From Armatimonadota bacterium (GTDB taxonomy: Bacteria; Armatimonadota; Zipacnadia; JAUWAU01): a DNA stretch of 64,000 bases. Shown here piece after piece: positions 41,172-49,625 of this stretch. Each line of letters opens with the position of its first letter. Position 1 is the first letter of the stretch. The stretch lies in assembly GCA_030601885.1 (NCBI GenBank), contig JAUWAU010000030.1, forward strand, positions 19,133-83,132, given 5' to 3'. The notes under the pieces were generated by a model that did not search any database, was not told the DNA's origin, and saw only the letters and a program-made list of their open reading frames with translations. Both the position numbers and the translations under genes were made by a program.

Positions 41172-41183
41172 TGCTGATTCCCT

Positions 41184-41324
41184 TCAGAGCACCAGCGCAT
41201 GCCCCGCTGCTGCATGTCGTCGTGTTGCTGGTCGATGAGCGCCTCTGACGACCACAGCGAACACGCCCATCGCCACATAGGCAATGGTGCCGAGCATGCT
41301 GAACAGTATCGACTTCGCGCTCAC
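41184..41324 (-). CDS. Small single-span membrane protein
   Basis: 46 residues from a GTG at 41324 with a moderate AGGATTGGGG upstream. It has one hydrophobic stretch, ILFSMLGTIAYVAMGVFAVVV, followed by a basic tail (RGAHRPATRRHAAAGH), which predicts an N-out helix with a cytoplasmic tail. It exactly fills the gap between the PHP gene (32 bases upstream) and the STAS gene (12 bases downstream) on the same strand. That position is the main support. No family recognised. Confidence 0.4.
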   Translation of the reverse strand: MSAKSILFSMLGTIAYVAMGVFAVVVRGAHRPATRRHAAAGHALVL

Positions 41325-41355
41325 GTGGCCCCAATCCTGCCTGAGGCGAGCCCGG

Positions 41356-42201
41356 TTAGCTCTGCTGTGCGATGCCCGCCCGCCGCCGGTCTGCCGCGGC
41401 GCGTAGAGGTGGCAAGACATCGTCCGGGACCGGAACACTGCCCATCCGCACGTACTTCGGCCCCAGCGGGCCGTGCGAGTCAGTACCCCCGGTGACGAGC
41501 AGATCAAGCTCCTGCGCCAGCGCCAGATAATGCTGAGTGTCGCGGGGCCAATGATCGACGTGATACGCCTCCAGTCCCTCCAGCCCGGCCCCGATGAGCC
41601 CCCGGATGAGAGCGTCGTCTCGTGTCAGAGCCGGATGTGCCGCGACAGGAACCCCACACGCATCGAGTACGGTGCGGATAGCCTCCTCGGGTGACAGCTT
41701 GTATCGCCGTACGAAGGCGGGCCGCCCGCGCTTCAGGAACCGGCCGAAGGCCTCCTGCGACGTCTTGCATATGCCCATGGTGCACAGTGCGGCGGCGATG
41801 TGGGGCCGCGCGATGGGCGCCCCGGCGGCGTGCTCTTGCACCAGGGACATAGCCAGATCCACGCCAACGCTTCGCAGCTTGTCCAGAATGCGCTCCGCGC
41901 GGTCGAAGCGCTTCTCACGGGTGTCCATCAGCATCGACTGCAATGTCGGTGACGTGTGGTCGATATAGTACCCGAGGATGTGTACATCCTTGGGTCCCAC
42001 CTCCGTGTTGATCTCGAGTGCCGGCACGACCGTCAGCCCGGTGCCCTCTGCCGCCGCCAGCGCTGCATCCGTCCCCGCGGTCGTGTCGTGATCGGCGAGG
42101 GCGATAGCCGTCAGGCCCAATGCGATGGCTTGCGCAACGATCTCCTGAGGCGCCTGCGTGCCGTCCGACGCCGTGGAGTGGATATGCAGGTCTACGCTCA
42201 T
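41356..42201 (-). CDS. PHP domain metal-dependent phosphoesterase
   Basis: 281 residues from the ATG at 42201, directly before the family's opening MSVDLHIHSTASDGTQAP (H-x-H-S motif I). ALADHDTTAGTDAAL is motif II, VPALEINTEVGPKDVHILGY motif III and LVTGGTDSHGPLGPKYVRMG the last motif with D-x-H. The layout matches YciV/TrpH-type 3',5'-nucleoside bisphosphate or RNA 5'-exonuclease phosphatases rather than histidinol phosphatase. Cytoplasmic. The first gene of a minus-strand run with a small membrane protein, STAS and receiver genes. Confidence 0.9.
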   Translation of the reverse strand: MSVDLHIHSTASDGTQAPQEIVAQAIALGLTAIALADHDTTAGTDAALAAAEGTGLTVVPALEINTEVGPKDVHILGYYIDHTSPTLQSMLMDTREKRFDRAERILDKLRSVGVDLAMSLVQEHAAGAPIARPHIAAALCTMGICKTSQEAFGRFLKRGRPAFVRRYKLSPEEAIRTVLDACGVPVAAHPALTRDDALIRGLIGAGLEGLEAYHVDHWPRDTQHYLALAQELDLLVTGGTDSHGPLGPKYVRMGSVPVPDDVLPPLRAAADRRRAGIAQQS

Positions 42202-42414
42202 GAATACTGTCCGTGCGCTGCGAACGCACGCAGTGTATAGCAATTGGATAGCGCACCCATATTACCATGATGCCAACGCTTTGTTAACAAGGTGGAACGC
42301 ATTCGTGCCCATGCGGCACTCGGCGGACGCACCCCATTGCTGCGCTGCGCAATTCTCAGAGCCTGGCGCTGGGTCGCCTCGCTGGGGGGGAGCGAGATGG
42401 CTACGCTTGCCTGG

Positions 42415-42443
42415 TTGACATCATGCGGAGGTGTAAACATAAT
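42415..42443 (+). promoter_or_regulatory. Sigma-70 promoter of the small secreted charged protein
   Basis: A perfect -35 TTGACA (42415-42420), a 17-base spacer and CATAAT (42438-42443, one mismatch). It ends 36 bases before the ATG at 42480, with GTGAGGAGG between. Among the clearest promoters in the window. Confidence 0.8.
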
Positions 42444-42479
42444 AGCGCGAGACGACATCTTTGTGAGGAGGCATACGGC

Positions 42480-42953
42480 ATGCGAAGTCACACACCGCTA
42501 CCCGTCGTGTCTATCGGACTTGTCTGTGTGCTCGCCGTCATGGCTGTGAGCGTGATCGTGGGAGCAAAGACGGCGCTCGGGCAGGACCAACCCAAGGCTC
42601 CCGCCGTCACCGAGGGCGAAAGGGAACGCGCGCCGCGAGCCGAGAGGCGGGATCGGCCCGAGGCGGAGCGGCGAGAGCGCGGGGACGAAGCCAGGCGCCT
42701 GCAGGAGACGCGTGAGCGCCGTGCTGTGGCCGAAATGATGATGGCGCGCCAGATGCCGGCCATCGCCGTGGCCGACGGCAAGGTCTTCGTGGTATTCGGG
42801 GGCGTGCTATATAAGTTCGACGCCGAAACGCTCGCCCTCGAGGGCCAGCAGCGCATCCCGCGCCCGCCCGCGCCGCCGTTTGCGGCTCGACCCGGCCGCG
42901 AAGGAAGGCCGCAGCGACCACCAGCCCAGGGCCCGGCTCAAGAAGAGAACTAA
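42480..42953 (+). CDS. Secreted or membrane-anchored charged protein with a PQQ-like repeat motif
   Basis: 157 residues, GAGGAGG before the ATG. Signal peptide or anchor: LPVVSIGLVCVLAVMAVSVIV. Residues about 35-85 are strongly charged, rich in Glu and Arg (ERAPRAERRDRPEAERRERG), and likely a flexible coil. Residues about 95-125 (IAVADGKVFVVFGGVLYKFD and AETLALEGQQRIP) match one blade of PQQ-like/outer-membrane quinoprotein repeats. The tail is Pro/Arg-rich. Function unknown; envelope location is the safest statement. It is convergent with the nucleotidyltransferase-family gene, whose end is 35 bases away. Confidence 0.75.
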   Translation: MRSHTPLPVVSIGLVCVLAVMAVSVIVGAKTALGQDQPKAPAVTEGERERAPRAERRDRPEAERRERGDEARRLQETRERRAVAEMMMARQMPAIAVADGKVFVVFGGVLYKFDAETLALEGQQRIPRPPAPPFAARPGREGRPQRPPAQGPAQEEN

Positions 42954-42988
42954 GGGTGTGCCATAGACCTGCATAGAGCCGGACGCGG

Positions 42989-44206
42989 TCAGCGCCGCGC
43001 CAGGAGCTCCAACATCGCACGGACGGCTCGTAGCGGAAGCGCCAGGAGGGAAGTGGGCCCCCGAGCCGCACCGGGCGGACCATCGCCCGCCCGCCGCGCG
43101 AGCTGAGCGAAGAAGCGCAGTCTATCGTCGATGCGGTCGAGAAACATGCTGCGGACGATGAGCTGGGCATCCTGCGAGATCCGTACTGGGTCACCAAGCG
43201 GGGCGCGTGGGTGTACGAGGTGGCGGAGCACGCGCGGCGGGCGACCGTCAGCGCCCAGACCGGATAACGTGCTCTGCGGGATGGGCGCCTCAAGAAGATC
43301 CGCGGCGGCCCGGAGCGGCCAACCGACGGCGCGCCGAATCCCCCAGTGCCCCGCCGCTTCCGCGACGGCATCCCAGTCGAGCTTATCGCGGCGGGCGTGC
43401 GCATAGTACGCCACGTCGCAAAGCGACAGCAGCGACAGGTGGCCGTGGTGGATGCTCATGTGGGCGCAGAGGAAGATGAGCTCGTGCTCGGGCGCGAGCG
43501 CCAGGCGCGGCACTTGACCCACCTGTGCCGGCGCCGCGCGCTCCCAGACATCGGCCAGCCGCAGCCGCGCCACCTTCCTGTTCCCGAAGCGACCGGTGAG
43601 AAGGTCGTCGTGCAGGTCCACGACTACCTGCCACTCCGCATCCGCGCCCAGCGGGCTCTTCACGTACACGCGATCAGGCGCCGACGGCGTGGCCGCCACA
43701 GCAGGATGCAGCGCGTAGCCGCAGTGAGCCATCTGAGCCATTGCTTCTTCCACGGCGCCGCCGCGCACGAGCAGATCGATGTCGCTCATAGGCCGTGTCC
43801 CGGCGTGCGGATAGACGCTCTCAGCCAGCAGTGCGCCCTTCAAGCAGATGCATGCGATATCGGCAGCGTCGAAGCTTGCGAGGATCCGCTCAGCCTCGCT
43901 CAGCAGCACGGTGTTCTTGGCGAGCGTGGCAGTAAACGCCACGCGCCACTGGCTTTCGACGGACTCCGGGAGAAGGCCGGCAATGCCGGCTGTCGTCAGG
44001 TTCCGATGCGCCAAGGGAGCCACCCCGAGCGTGTGAGCGAGGCTGGCGAGCATCTCCCAATCGCCCACGCCAGAGGCAAGCCCGGCGATCCGTGCGGGGA
44101 CCGACGCCGCCAGAGGTATGCGGAGCGCAGCGAGGAGGAAGCTCTCTTCCGGCGAAAGGCAGAAGCGCTCGTGCGGAGAAAGTGTGTCGGTAGGTGACGA
44201 TGGCAT
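42989..44206 (-). CDS. Nucleotidyltransferase family protein (NTP_transf_5 type)
   Basis: 405 residues. ICLKGALLAESVYPHAGTRP followed by MSDIDLLVRGGAVEEAM is the family core, with D-x-D as the predicted metal pair; VVVDLHDDLLTG supplies the third acidic residue. ELIFLCAHMSIHHGH lies in the helical C-terminal half. Such proteins are common in exopolysaccharide and lasso-peptide neighbourhoods, but their reaction is unclear. No such neighbours are seen here. Divergent from argD, with 118 bases between the starts. Confidence 0.82.
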   Translation of the reverse strand: MPSSPTDTLSPHERFCLSPEESFLLAALRIPLAASVPARIAGLASGVGDWEMLASLAHTLGVAPLAHRNLTTAGIAGLLPESVESQWRVAFTATLAKNTVLLSEAERILASFDAADIACICLKGALLAESVYPHAGTRPMSDIDLLVRGGAVEEAMAQMAHCGYALHPAVAATPSAPDRVYVKSPLGADAEWQVVVDLHDDLLTGRFGNRKVARLRLADVWERAAPAQVGQVPRLALAPEHELIFLCAHMSIHHGHLSLLSLCDVAYYAHARRDKLDWDAVAEAAGHWGIRRAVGWPLRAAADLLEAPIPQSTLSGLGADGRPPRVLRHLVHPRAPLGDPVRISQDAQLIVRSMFLDRIDDRLRFFAQLARRAGDGPPGAARGPTSLLALPLRAVRAMLELLARR

Positions 44207-44324
44207 CCTCTGATATGATACTGTAGTCCGTCATCGTGTCAACTGCCGGTCGGTCCGATGTGCGTTGGATCCAACGGGCAGGATTCTGTTCCCACGATCG
44301 TCCCGGCACGATAGGAGCAGTGCA

Positions 44325-45533
44325 ATGACAAACAGCGAGATCGCTGAACTCACCGAAAAACACGTCATGAACACGTACACGCGCGCTCCGGTCGCCTTCG
44401 TTCGAGGGAAGGGCTGTCGCCTGTGGGATGCGGACGGGAGGGAGTACCTGGACTTCGTGGCAGGCATCGCCGTGAACGCTCTCGGATATGCGCACCCGAG
44501 CATCGTAAAGGCCGTCGCCGATCAGGTCGCGGCCATTACGCACACGTCTAATCTGTATCTCATCGAGCCGCAGGCGCGGCTGGCGCAGCGGCTGTGCGAA
44601 TTGTCCTTTGGCGACCGGGCGTTCTTCTGCAATAGCGGCGCGGAGGCCGTGGAGGGCGCCATAAAGCTGGCCCGCAAGTACGGGCACACGAAGCGCGGCG
44701 AGCAGTGCGACAAGATCATCACGGCCCACGAATCGTTCCACGGGCGCACGCTCACCACCATCACCGCAACGGGCCAGCCCAAGTACCAGAAGCACTTCCA
44801 GCCGCTGGCGCCGGGGTTTGAGTACGTGCCGTTCAACGATCTGGGGCCCCTCGAGAAGGCAGTTGACGACAACACGTGCGCCGTGCTGCTGGAGCCGATC
44901 CAGGTTGAGGGCGGCGCCGTGCGCGTTGGGGACGACGAGTACCTGCAGGGCGTCCGAGAGCTGTGCACGGCGCGGGGCGCTCTCCTTATGTATGACGAAG
45001 TCCAGACCGGCGCCGGGCGGACGGGCAAGTGGTTCGGCTACGAGCACTCCGGCGCCGTGCCCGACGTCATGACGCTCGCGAAGGGCCTCGGTGGCGGCGT
45101 GCCCATCGGGGCACTCGTGGCAAGTGAAGACGCGGCGGTATTTGAGCCCGGCGAGCACGCCTCGACCTTCGGCGGCAACCACCTCGCCTGCACGGCGGCG
45201 CTTGCGACCCTTGACACCATCGCCGACGAGGGCCTCCTCGAGAACGCGCGAGAGCGGGGTCAACAACTCCTCGATGGGATCCGCGATCTCCACAGCAAAC
45301 ACGCCGCCATCGCCGAGGGTCGCGGCAAGGGACTCCTGCTTGCGATGGAGCTCAAGACGGAGCGGGCCCGACGGCTGGCGGAGCTGTGTTTCGAGAAGGG
45401 CCTCGTGCTGAACGCTCTCAGCGACACGGCACTGCGCATCGTGCCGCCGCTGATAGTCTCGGCCGAGGAGTGTGAGGAGGCGCTGGGGATAATCGACGCC
45501 GGCCTGCAGGACCTCGCCGCAGAGGGAGAATAG
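44325..45533 (+). CDS. argD: Acetylornithine aminotransferase (class III, PLP-dependent)
   Basis: 402 residues from the ATG after ATAGGAGC. Class III aminotransferase signatures: YLDFVAGIAVNALGYAHP, FFCNSGAEAVEGAIKLARKY, AHESFHGRTLTTITATGQPK, LMYDEVQTGAGRTGKWFGYE and VMTLAKGLGGGVPIGAL with the PLP lysine. The ASTFGGNHLACTAAL end is typical of ArgD. It transfers the amino group in arginine (and possibly lysine) synthesis. Other omega-aminotransferases share the fold, so substrate assignment is likely but not certain. It stands alone; no arg gene adjoins it. Confidence 0.9.
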   Translation: MTNSEIAELTEKHVMNTYTRAPVAFVRGKGCRLWDADGREYLDFVAGIAVNALGYAHPSIVKAVADQVAAITHTSNLYLIEPQARLAQRLCELSFGDRAFFCNSGAEAVEGAIKLARKYGHTKRGEQCDKIITAHESFHGRTLTTITATGQPKYQKHFQPLAPGFEYVPFNDLGPLEKAVDDNTCAVLLEPIQVEGGAVRVGDDEYLQGVRELCTARGALLMYDEVQTGAGRTGKWFGYEHSGAVPDVMTLAKGLGGGVPIGALVASEDAAVFEPGEHASTFGGNHLACTAALATLDTIADEGLLENARERGQQLLDGIRDLHSKHAAIAEGRGKGLLLAMELKTERARRLAELCFEKGLVLNALSDTALRIVPPLIVSAEECEEALGIIDAGLQDLAAEGE

Positions 45534-45757
45534 GGACAGTGGGGCTGTGGAAAAACCCAGACCACACGCGCGTTCGCGTAGCGCGGGCTTCCGCCTTCGC
45601 GCGAGGGACGTAGCCGCGCCTTCGCCGACGAAGCGCTTCGGCGCGCAGGCGGCTTCGGCGGAGTCCCTTCCAGCCCGCGATGTCGGCCTGGAAAGGCCGA
45701 CCTACGCGGCGGAGGGGTAGCTCCCACCGTTGAGGGGAACTCACACGAGCCATCCGG
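45534..45757. repeat. Repeat-type spacer with a GNRA-loop hairpin
   Basis: Between convergent argD and the carboxypeptidase-repeat protein. GTCGGCCT (45682-45689) and AGGCCGAC (45694-45701) form an 8-bp stem capped by GGAA, followed by CTACGCGGCGG. The left part is built of GCGCG-rich short palindromes (CTTCGCGCGAGG, GCGCTTCGGCGC). No coding frame is convincing. It may terminate both genes. Confidence 0.5.
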
Positions 45758-48085
45758 CTATTGTCTCGGCTTCAGCACTATGTCATCAACGGTGACCGTC
45801 TCTCCGGGCTTCGCCGTGAACTCGGTGCGGCCTGTCCTGTCTTGTTGGACCACGAAGGCCCGGTAGTCGAAGTCTCCGATGAGGTTGTTCACAACCCACC
45901 GCCCCTGGTCATCGGTGGCGGTTTGCCAGCTTCCGGCAGGCCAGGCCTGCAGGCGCTTTCTTAGGTGGCTTGGCATCTCGAATTCCGGGTAAGATCTGGG
46001 GCTGAGTTGGACGTGCACTTCGCTGCGGACTGGCTGGTCTTGCTGGTCAACCACTCGCCCCGTGGCACTGGCTGTCGGCTCGAGCATGAGGCCGGGCTGG
46101 AACTCCCAGTCCGGGTTCAGCACCTGGCCGGCAACGAGCAGCTTGGTGGGGTGGATTGCGATGAGCCGGACCATGCCTCGGGCGGCCAATCCGGTGAGCT
46201 CGAAGTGCCCCTCTTCATCGGTAGTGGCGGGCTCCGAGGCGCCCGTGCCGAACACCAAGGCCCCCGACACGGGGCGTTGCGCTTTGTCGATCACCCAGCC
46301 GCGCACGGTGCGGCCCTCGAGGTTCACACGGATGGGTGGCAGCTCCCGCTCCTCCTCAGGCATCAGAGTGTGGCGCTTCAGGGACCACCATTCGTCGTCC
46401 AGCAGCGCGCTGCGGATCTTGTCGTGCGATGTGACCAGCAGGGGGAAGTTGCTGGGCAGCGGCCCGAGGCGCAGGCTGCCCTGTTCGTCACTCTGCGCCC
46501 TTGCCATGCAGAAAAGGCTGTGTTCGCGCTCGGCGTACACTGCCGCGCCGACGTTCGCCACCGGCTGGCCTTCACCATCAACTGCCTGGGTCACGAGGTA
46601 GCCAACCGGCTCCAGTTCTAACTCAACCGGTCTCTGCCATTCCTCGACGAAGGCCGCTTGCGCAAGTCCCCGCTCCGCATCACGCGCGACGACCAGCCAC
46701 GGCGGCCGCAGAGACGGCATCTTGTCAAGCCGCAGATCGAATTCGCCCTCCGCGTCGGTCTTGGCGGTGATGAAGGCAGGCAATCGTCCCCCTGCCCCGT
46801 AGCCGGTAGGCACAGTCACCTCGACCCCGGCGGCTGGCCCACCATCAGGTGTAAGGACCCGGCCGTGAAGGTTCGGACACGGGCCAAGGGCAAAGTCCAC
46901 GCCCGTCAGCCTGTCGCCCTCGGCGACCTCGACGACGCGCTCCCGCGGCTCGGCCATGTCGCTTGGCAGGTCCGGATTGGAGCTATGAAGGCAGCGGACG
47001 CGCGTCTTGCCGGGGATGACTCGAATGGTGTACCCGCCGTTCTCGTCGGTGATGATCTGAGGCGCGGCGCCATAGGTCGAGGGCGGGTAGTCCATGGCCC
47101 AGGCCTTGATGTTCACCTCGGGGACGGGCTTTCCAGTCGTAGCCTCGGTGACCTTGCCACTAATAAGCGCTCCGGGCGTGACAGCGAGGTCCGCGCGGGT
47201 GTACTCCTCCCCAGCCTTGACGCTGATGCCCGTCAGGGGCGCGGCTAGCAGGTCCTCGGCGCGGAACAGAGCGACCGTGTAGGTATCGGGCGTCAAGTGA
47301 TCCACACGATACGTACCGTCGGCCTGGGAAAGAGCTAGCCCGCCTTCGTGCCCCGGGTCTTGGCCGTGGCAATAGACTCTCACACCGCTGACCGGTTCCC
47401 CGTTCAAGGTCACTCGGCCGGAGATGCTGGCACCCAGATCGAGCGCGAACTTGATACCGGTCGCGCCGGCGGGAACCAGATCTTCAGTGGTCCCGCGCTC
47501 GCGCCCTTGGGCCACCGCAGTAAGGCTTACGTTGACATCGGGCGGAAAGCCACGAAGGTCGAAGTGTCCTTGTGCGTCGGTGGTGGCTGGAGGGAAGTCA
47601 TCGTCAAAGGGTAAGAAAACCATCCAGTGTGCTGCTTCGCCCTCGCCACGGCGGAGCAGCCACACAGAGACCTGGGCGCCTGCCAGGGGGCGGCCTTCCG
47701 GATCGGCCACCGTGCCCGTGCAACTCAGGGGATTGGCGCCAAGCCTCAGCGTGACGTCGTGGTCCCGCTCGCCGGTGACGGAAACCCATGCCATGGCGTG
47801 CCCCGGCTTCAGCGCGACGACCTCGATCGGGTGCTCAGGGACCCGAACCTTCAGATCAAGAGAGAACCGCCCCGCTTCGTCGCATACCGGCCGGTCAGTG
47901 ACGATCGGATCCTGGCTGGTGGCCACGTCGTGCTGCACCAGCACCTTTGCGTCCGCCACCGGTTCGCCACGAGGATCGAGGACCTGCCCGGTGATGGTGA
48001 CCGCCGCCACAGCATGGGCGGCGTTGGCGTGGAGTAGTACTGCGAGCAGAGAGGTCAGAAGAAAAGCTGCCGGGGTCCGGATCAT
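45758..48085 (-). CDS. Secreted protein of tandem carboxypeptidase-regulatory-like domains
   Basis: 775 residues. Signal peptide MIRTPAAFLLTSLLAVLLHA. The rest is a chain of about seven Ig-like units, each marked by I-x-G-x-V-x-D/T-x-x-G-x-P-V/L-x-x-A/V-x-V (for example VTITGQVLDPRGEPVADAKV, CTGTVADPEGRPLAGAQVSV, ISGRVTLNGEPVSGVRVYCH, VRGWVIDKAQRPVSGALVFG) and often ending in FDLRGFPPD or YTVALF-type strands. No peptidase domain is present. These repeats serve as scaffolds or linkers on exported proteins; a ligand cannot be named. No anchor at the C-terminus. Confidence 0.85.
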   Translation of the reverse strand: MIRTPAAFLLTSLLAVLLHANAAHAVAAVTITGQVLDPRGEPVADAKVLVQHDVATSQDPIVTDRPVCDEAGRFSLDLKVRVPEHPIEVVALKPGHAMAWVSVTGERDHDVTLRLGANPLSCTGTVADPEGRPLAGAQVSVWLLRRGEGEAAHWMVFLPFDDDFPPATTDAQGHFDLRGFPPDVNVSLTAVAQGRERGTTEDLVPAGATGIKFALDLGASISGRVTLNGEPVSGVRVYCHGQDPGHEGGLALSQADGTYRVDHLTPDTYTVALFRAEDLLAAPLTGISVKAGEEYTRADLAVTPGALISGKVTEATTGKPVPEVNIKAWAMDYPPSTYGAAPQIITDENGGYTIRVIPGKTRVRCLHSSNPDLPSDMAEPRERVVEVAEGDRLTGVDFALGPCPNLHGRVLTPDGGPAAGVEVTVPTGYGAGGRLPAFITAKTDAEGEFDLRLDKMPSLRPPWLVVARDAERGLAQAAFVEEWQRPVELELEPVGYLVTQAVDGEGQPVANVGAAVYAEREHSLFCMARAQSDEQGSLRLGPLPSNFPLLVTSHDKIRSALLDDEWWSLKRHTLMPEEERELPPIRVNLEGRTVRGWVIDKAQRPVSGALVFGTGASEPATTDEEGHFELTGLAARGMVRLIAIHPTKLLVAGQVLNPDWEFQPGLMLEPTASATGRVVDQQDQPVRSEVHVQLSPRSYPEFEMPSHLRKRLQAWPAGSWQTATDDQGRWVVNNLIGDFDYRAFVVQQDRTGRTEFTAKPGETVTVDDIVLKPRQ

Positions 48086-48871
48086 TCAACCCACCTCCGC
48101 ATCCTGTACCCTTAGGGGCGCCCCGGGGATCACGGCGCAGCTCGACGAGGAGTCACCCCTGGAGCCTGGCACCCATCACCGGAGAAGAAGCCCCAACGGC
48201 TCGCCAGGGCACCGGCGGGCGGCTGAGACTGGATTCGCACATGGGGCGCTGCCATCCCCCGGTCGCCCGGCGCACGTATCTCCTCTGCACGTCCCGTGCA
48301 AGTAGTTCTCCAGGAGACAGTGACCTTCCTTCGTCTGTTCTGGCCTGCCGGCAAGCCGGCAACAGATGTTGGCACAGGGTAACAGCAGGATTTACACGGG
48401 GTTAAGACAGAGGTAACGCTCGAGGGGCATACTGAACGTGTAAGACGGGTGGCCAGCGCGGGGTGCGTGCCCAAAACGTGTCCGAGCGAAGTGACCCCGT
48501 CGCCGGGCGGGTGCTAAGCATCCGCGAAGGAGCTGCCGTAGAGACCGTGCCAGTCCTCGAGGCAGCAACTCTCCGCGCTGGCCCGTATTCTCCCCCCCTC
48601 ATCTCCAATGCCCGGGTATTGTCCGGCGATCGTGGCGGCTTCACCGAGCCATGCCGTTGCGGGGCGCCAGCCGTCGAGCATGCCGTGGGCTCCTCAGACG
48701 ACTCCACCATGAATGCATGAGAGGACGGCTGCGCGGCGTGTGTTGGCGGTCCACCGGCTCAGCAGTGCATGTGTGTCGGGGTTGCGCCATGCGGGTGTCG
48801 CGTGCTAAACTGGCCATCCGGTACAGATGGGCCGTGCGCCAGGCTGCGAGAAAGGGACGCGCCATTTCCAC
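48086..48871. other. 785-base spacer without a recognised gene
   Basis: Between the divergent carboxypeptidase-repeat gene and kdsC. Short frames exist on both strands but have repetitive Arg/Pro-rich translations and no ribosome sites. TGCCGGC and GCCGGCA form a tight palindrome near 48345-48362, enclosed by CTGTT/AACAG. The stretch 48375-48420 is relatively A/T-rich and could hold a promoter. The KdsC-proximal part may include leader sequence. Confidence 0.5.
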
Positions 48872-49366
48872 ATGTCGCTGGAAGAGAAGCTCGCACGGGT
48901 TCGACTTCTCATGATGGACGTAGATGGGGTGCTGACCGACCGAGGCCTCTTCTACGGTCCCGACGGCTTGGCGCTGAAGCGTTTCGACGTCCGCGATGGG
49001 CTGGGCATCGTGCGCCTGCAGCAGGGCGGAACGCAAGTGGCGCTCGTCACCGGCGACGACACTCCCATCACAACGGCGCGGGCGGCGCGGCTCGGCATAC
49101 GCACCGTCAAGCAGGGCGTTGAGGATAAGGCGGCGGCGGTTGCCCAGCTCCTCGAGGAGTTCGGGGTGTCGCCGGACGAGGCTGCCTTTGTGGGAGACGA
49201 TGAGACAGACTTGCCGGCGTTCGAGCAGGTCGGGCTGAAGATCGCCGTGGCGGATGCGGTGGATTCCCTCAAGGCGGCCGCCGATGTGCTCACCAAACAC
49301 CCGGGCGGTCACGGCGCCGTCCGGGAGGTATGTGACGCCATTCTAGCCGCACGAGGCCCTGGATAG
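48872..49366 (+). CDS. kdsC: KdsC-type HAD phosphatase (3-deoxy-D-manno-octulosonate 8-phosphate phosphatase family)
   Basis: 164 residues, the family's usual length, from the ATG at 48872; an in-frame ATG 15 codons earlier would add an unrelated extension. LLMMDVDGVLTDRGLFYGPDG is HAD motif I with the DxD nucleophile, QVALVTGDDTPITTARAARL motif II, GVEDKAAAVAQLL the motif-III Lys and AAFVGDDETDLPAFEQVGL motif IV. These C0-type phosphatases lack a cap and form tetramers. The expected role is Kdo or related sugar-acid synthesis for lipopolysaccharide. kdsA/B/D are not here, so a neuraminate-type substrate is possible. Confidence 0.87.
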   Translation: MSLEEKLARVRLLMMDVDGVLTDRGLFYGPDGLALKRFDVRDGLGIVRLQQGGTQVALVTGDDTPITTARAARLGIRTVKQGVEDKAAAVAQLLEEFGVSPDEAAFVGDDETDLPAFEQVGLKIAVADAVDSLKAAADVLTKHPGGHGAVREVCDAILAARGPG

Positions 49367-49489
49367 GCATGGCTGCTCCGCCCCAGGCGTAGTCGCGAGG
49401 AGGCAGAAAATCCTGCTCACCATTGCGGCGCAGCATGGCACATTATCCTATTTCGGGTGACGGATTCTGCTAAACCTTGTTGGCTCTTG

Positions 49490-49498
49490 TGGCATAAT
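49490..49498 (+). promoter_or_regulatory. Extended -10 promoter candidate for the diguanylate cyclase
   Basis: TGTGGCATAAT contains the extended -10 pattern TG-n-CATAAT (one mismatch to TATAAT) about 130 bases before the start. The -35 region is weak. Confidence 0.4.
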
Positions 49499-49625
49499 GA
49501 TACGAGGTGACGCCTGCGAGCGACGCAGTGGCCTGCAATCCGTGTTGATCCCGGCACGGCCGCTGAGTGGCGCCCGCAGGCAGTTCGCCGCCGTATTGGT
49601 GGAGGCCTAAGGGTTGGGGGAGACG

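Noticed and set aside
48463..48720. Plus-strand frame of 85 codons in the spacer before kdsC
   Set aside because: No ribosome site, low-complexity composition and an equally long frame on the opposite strand.
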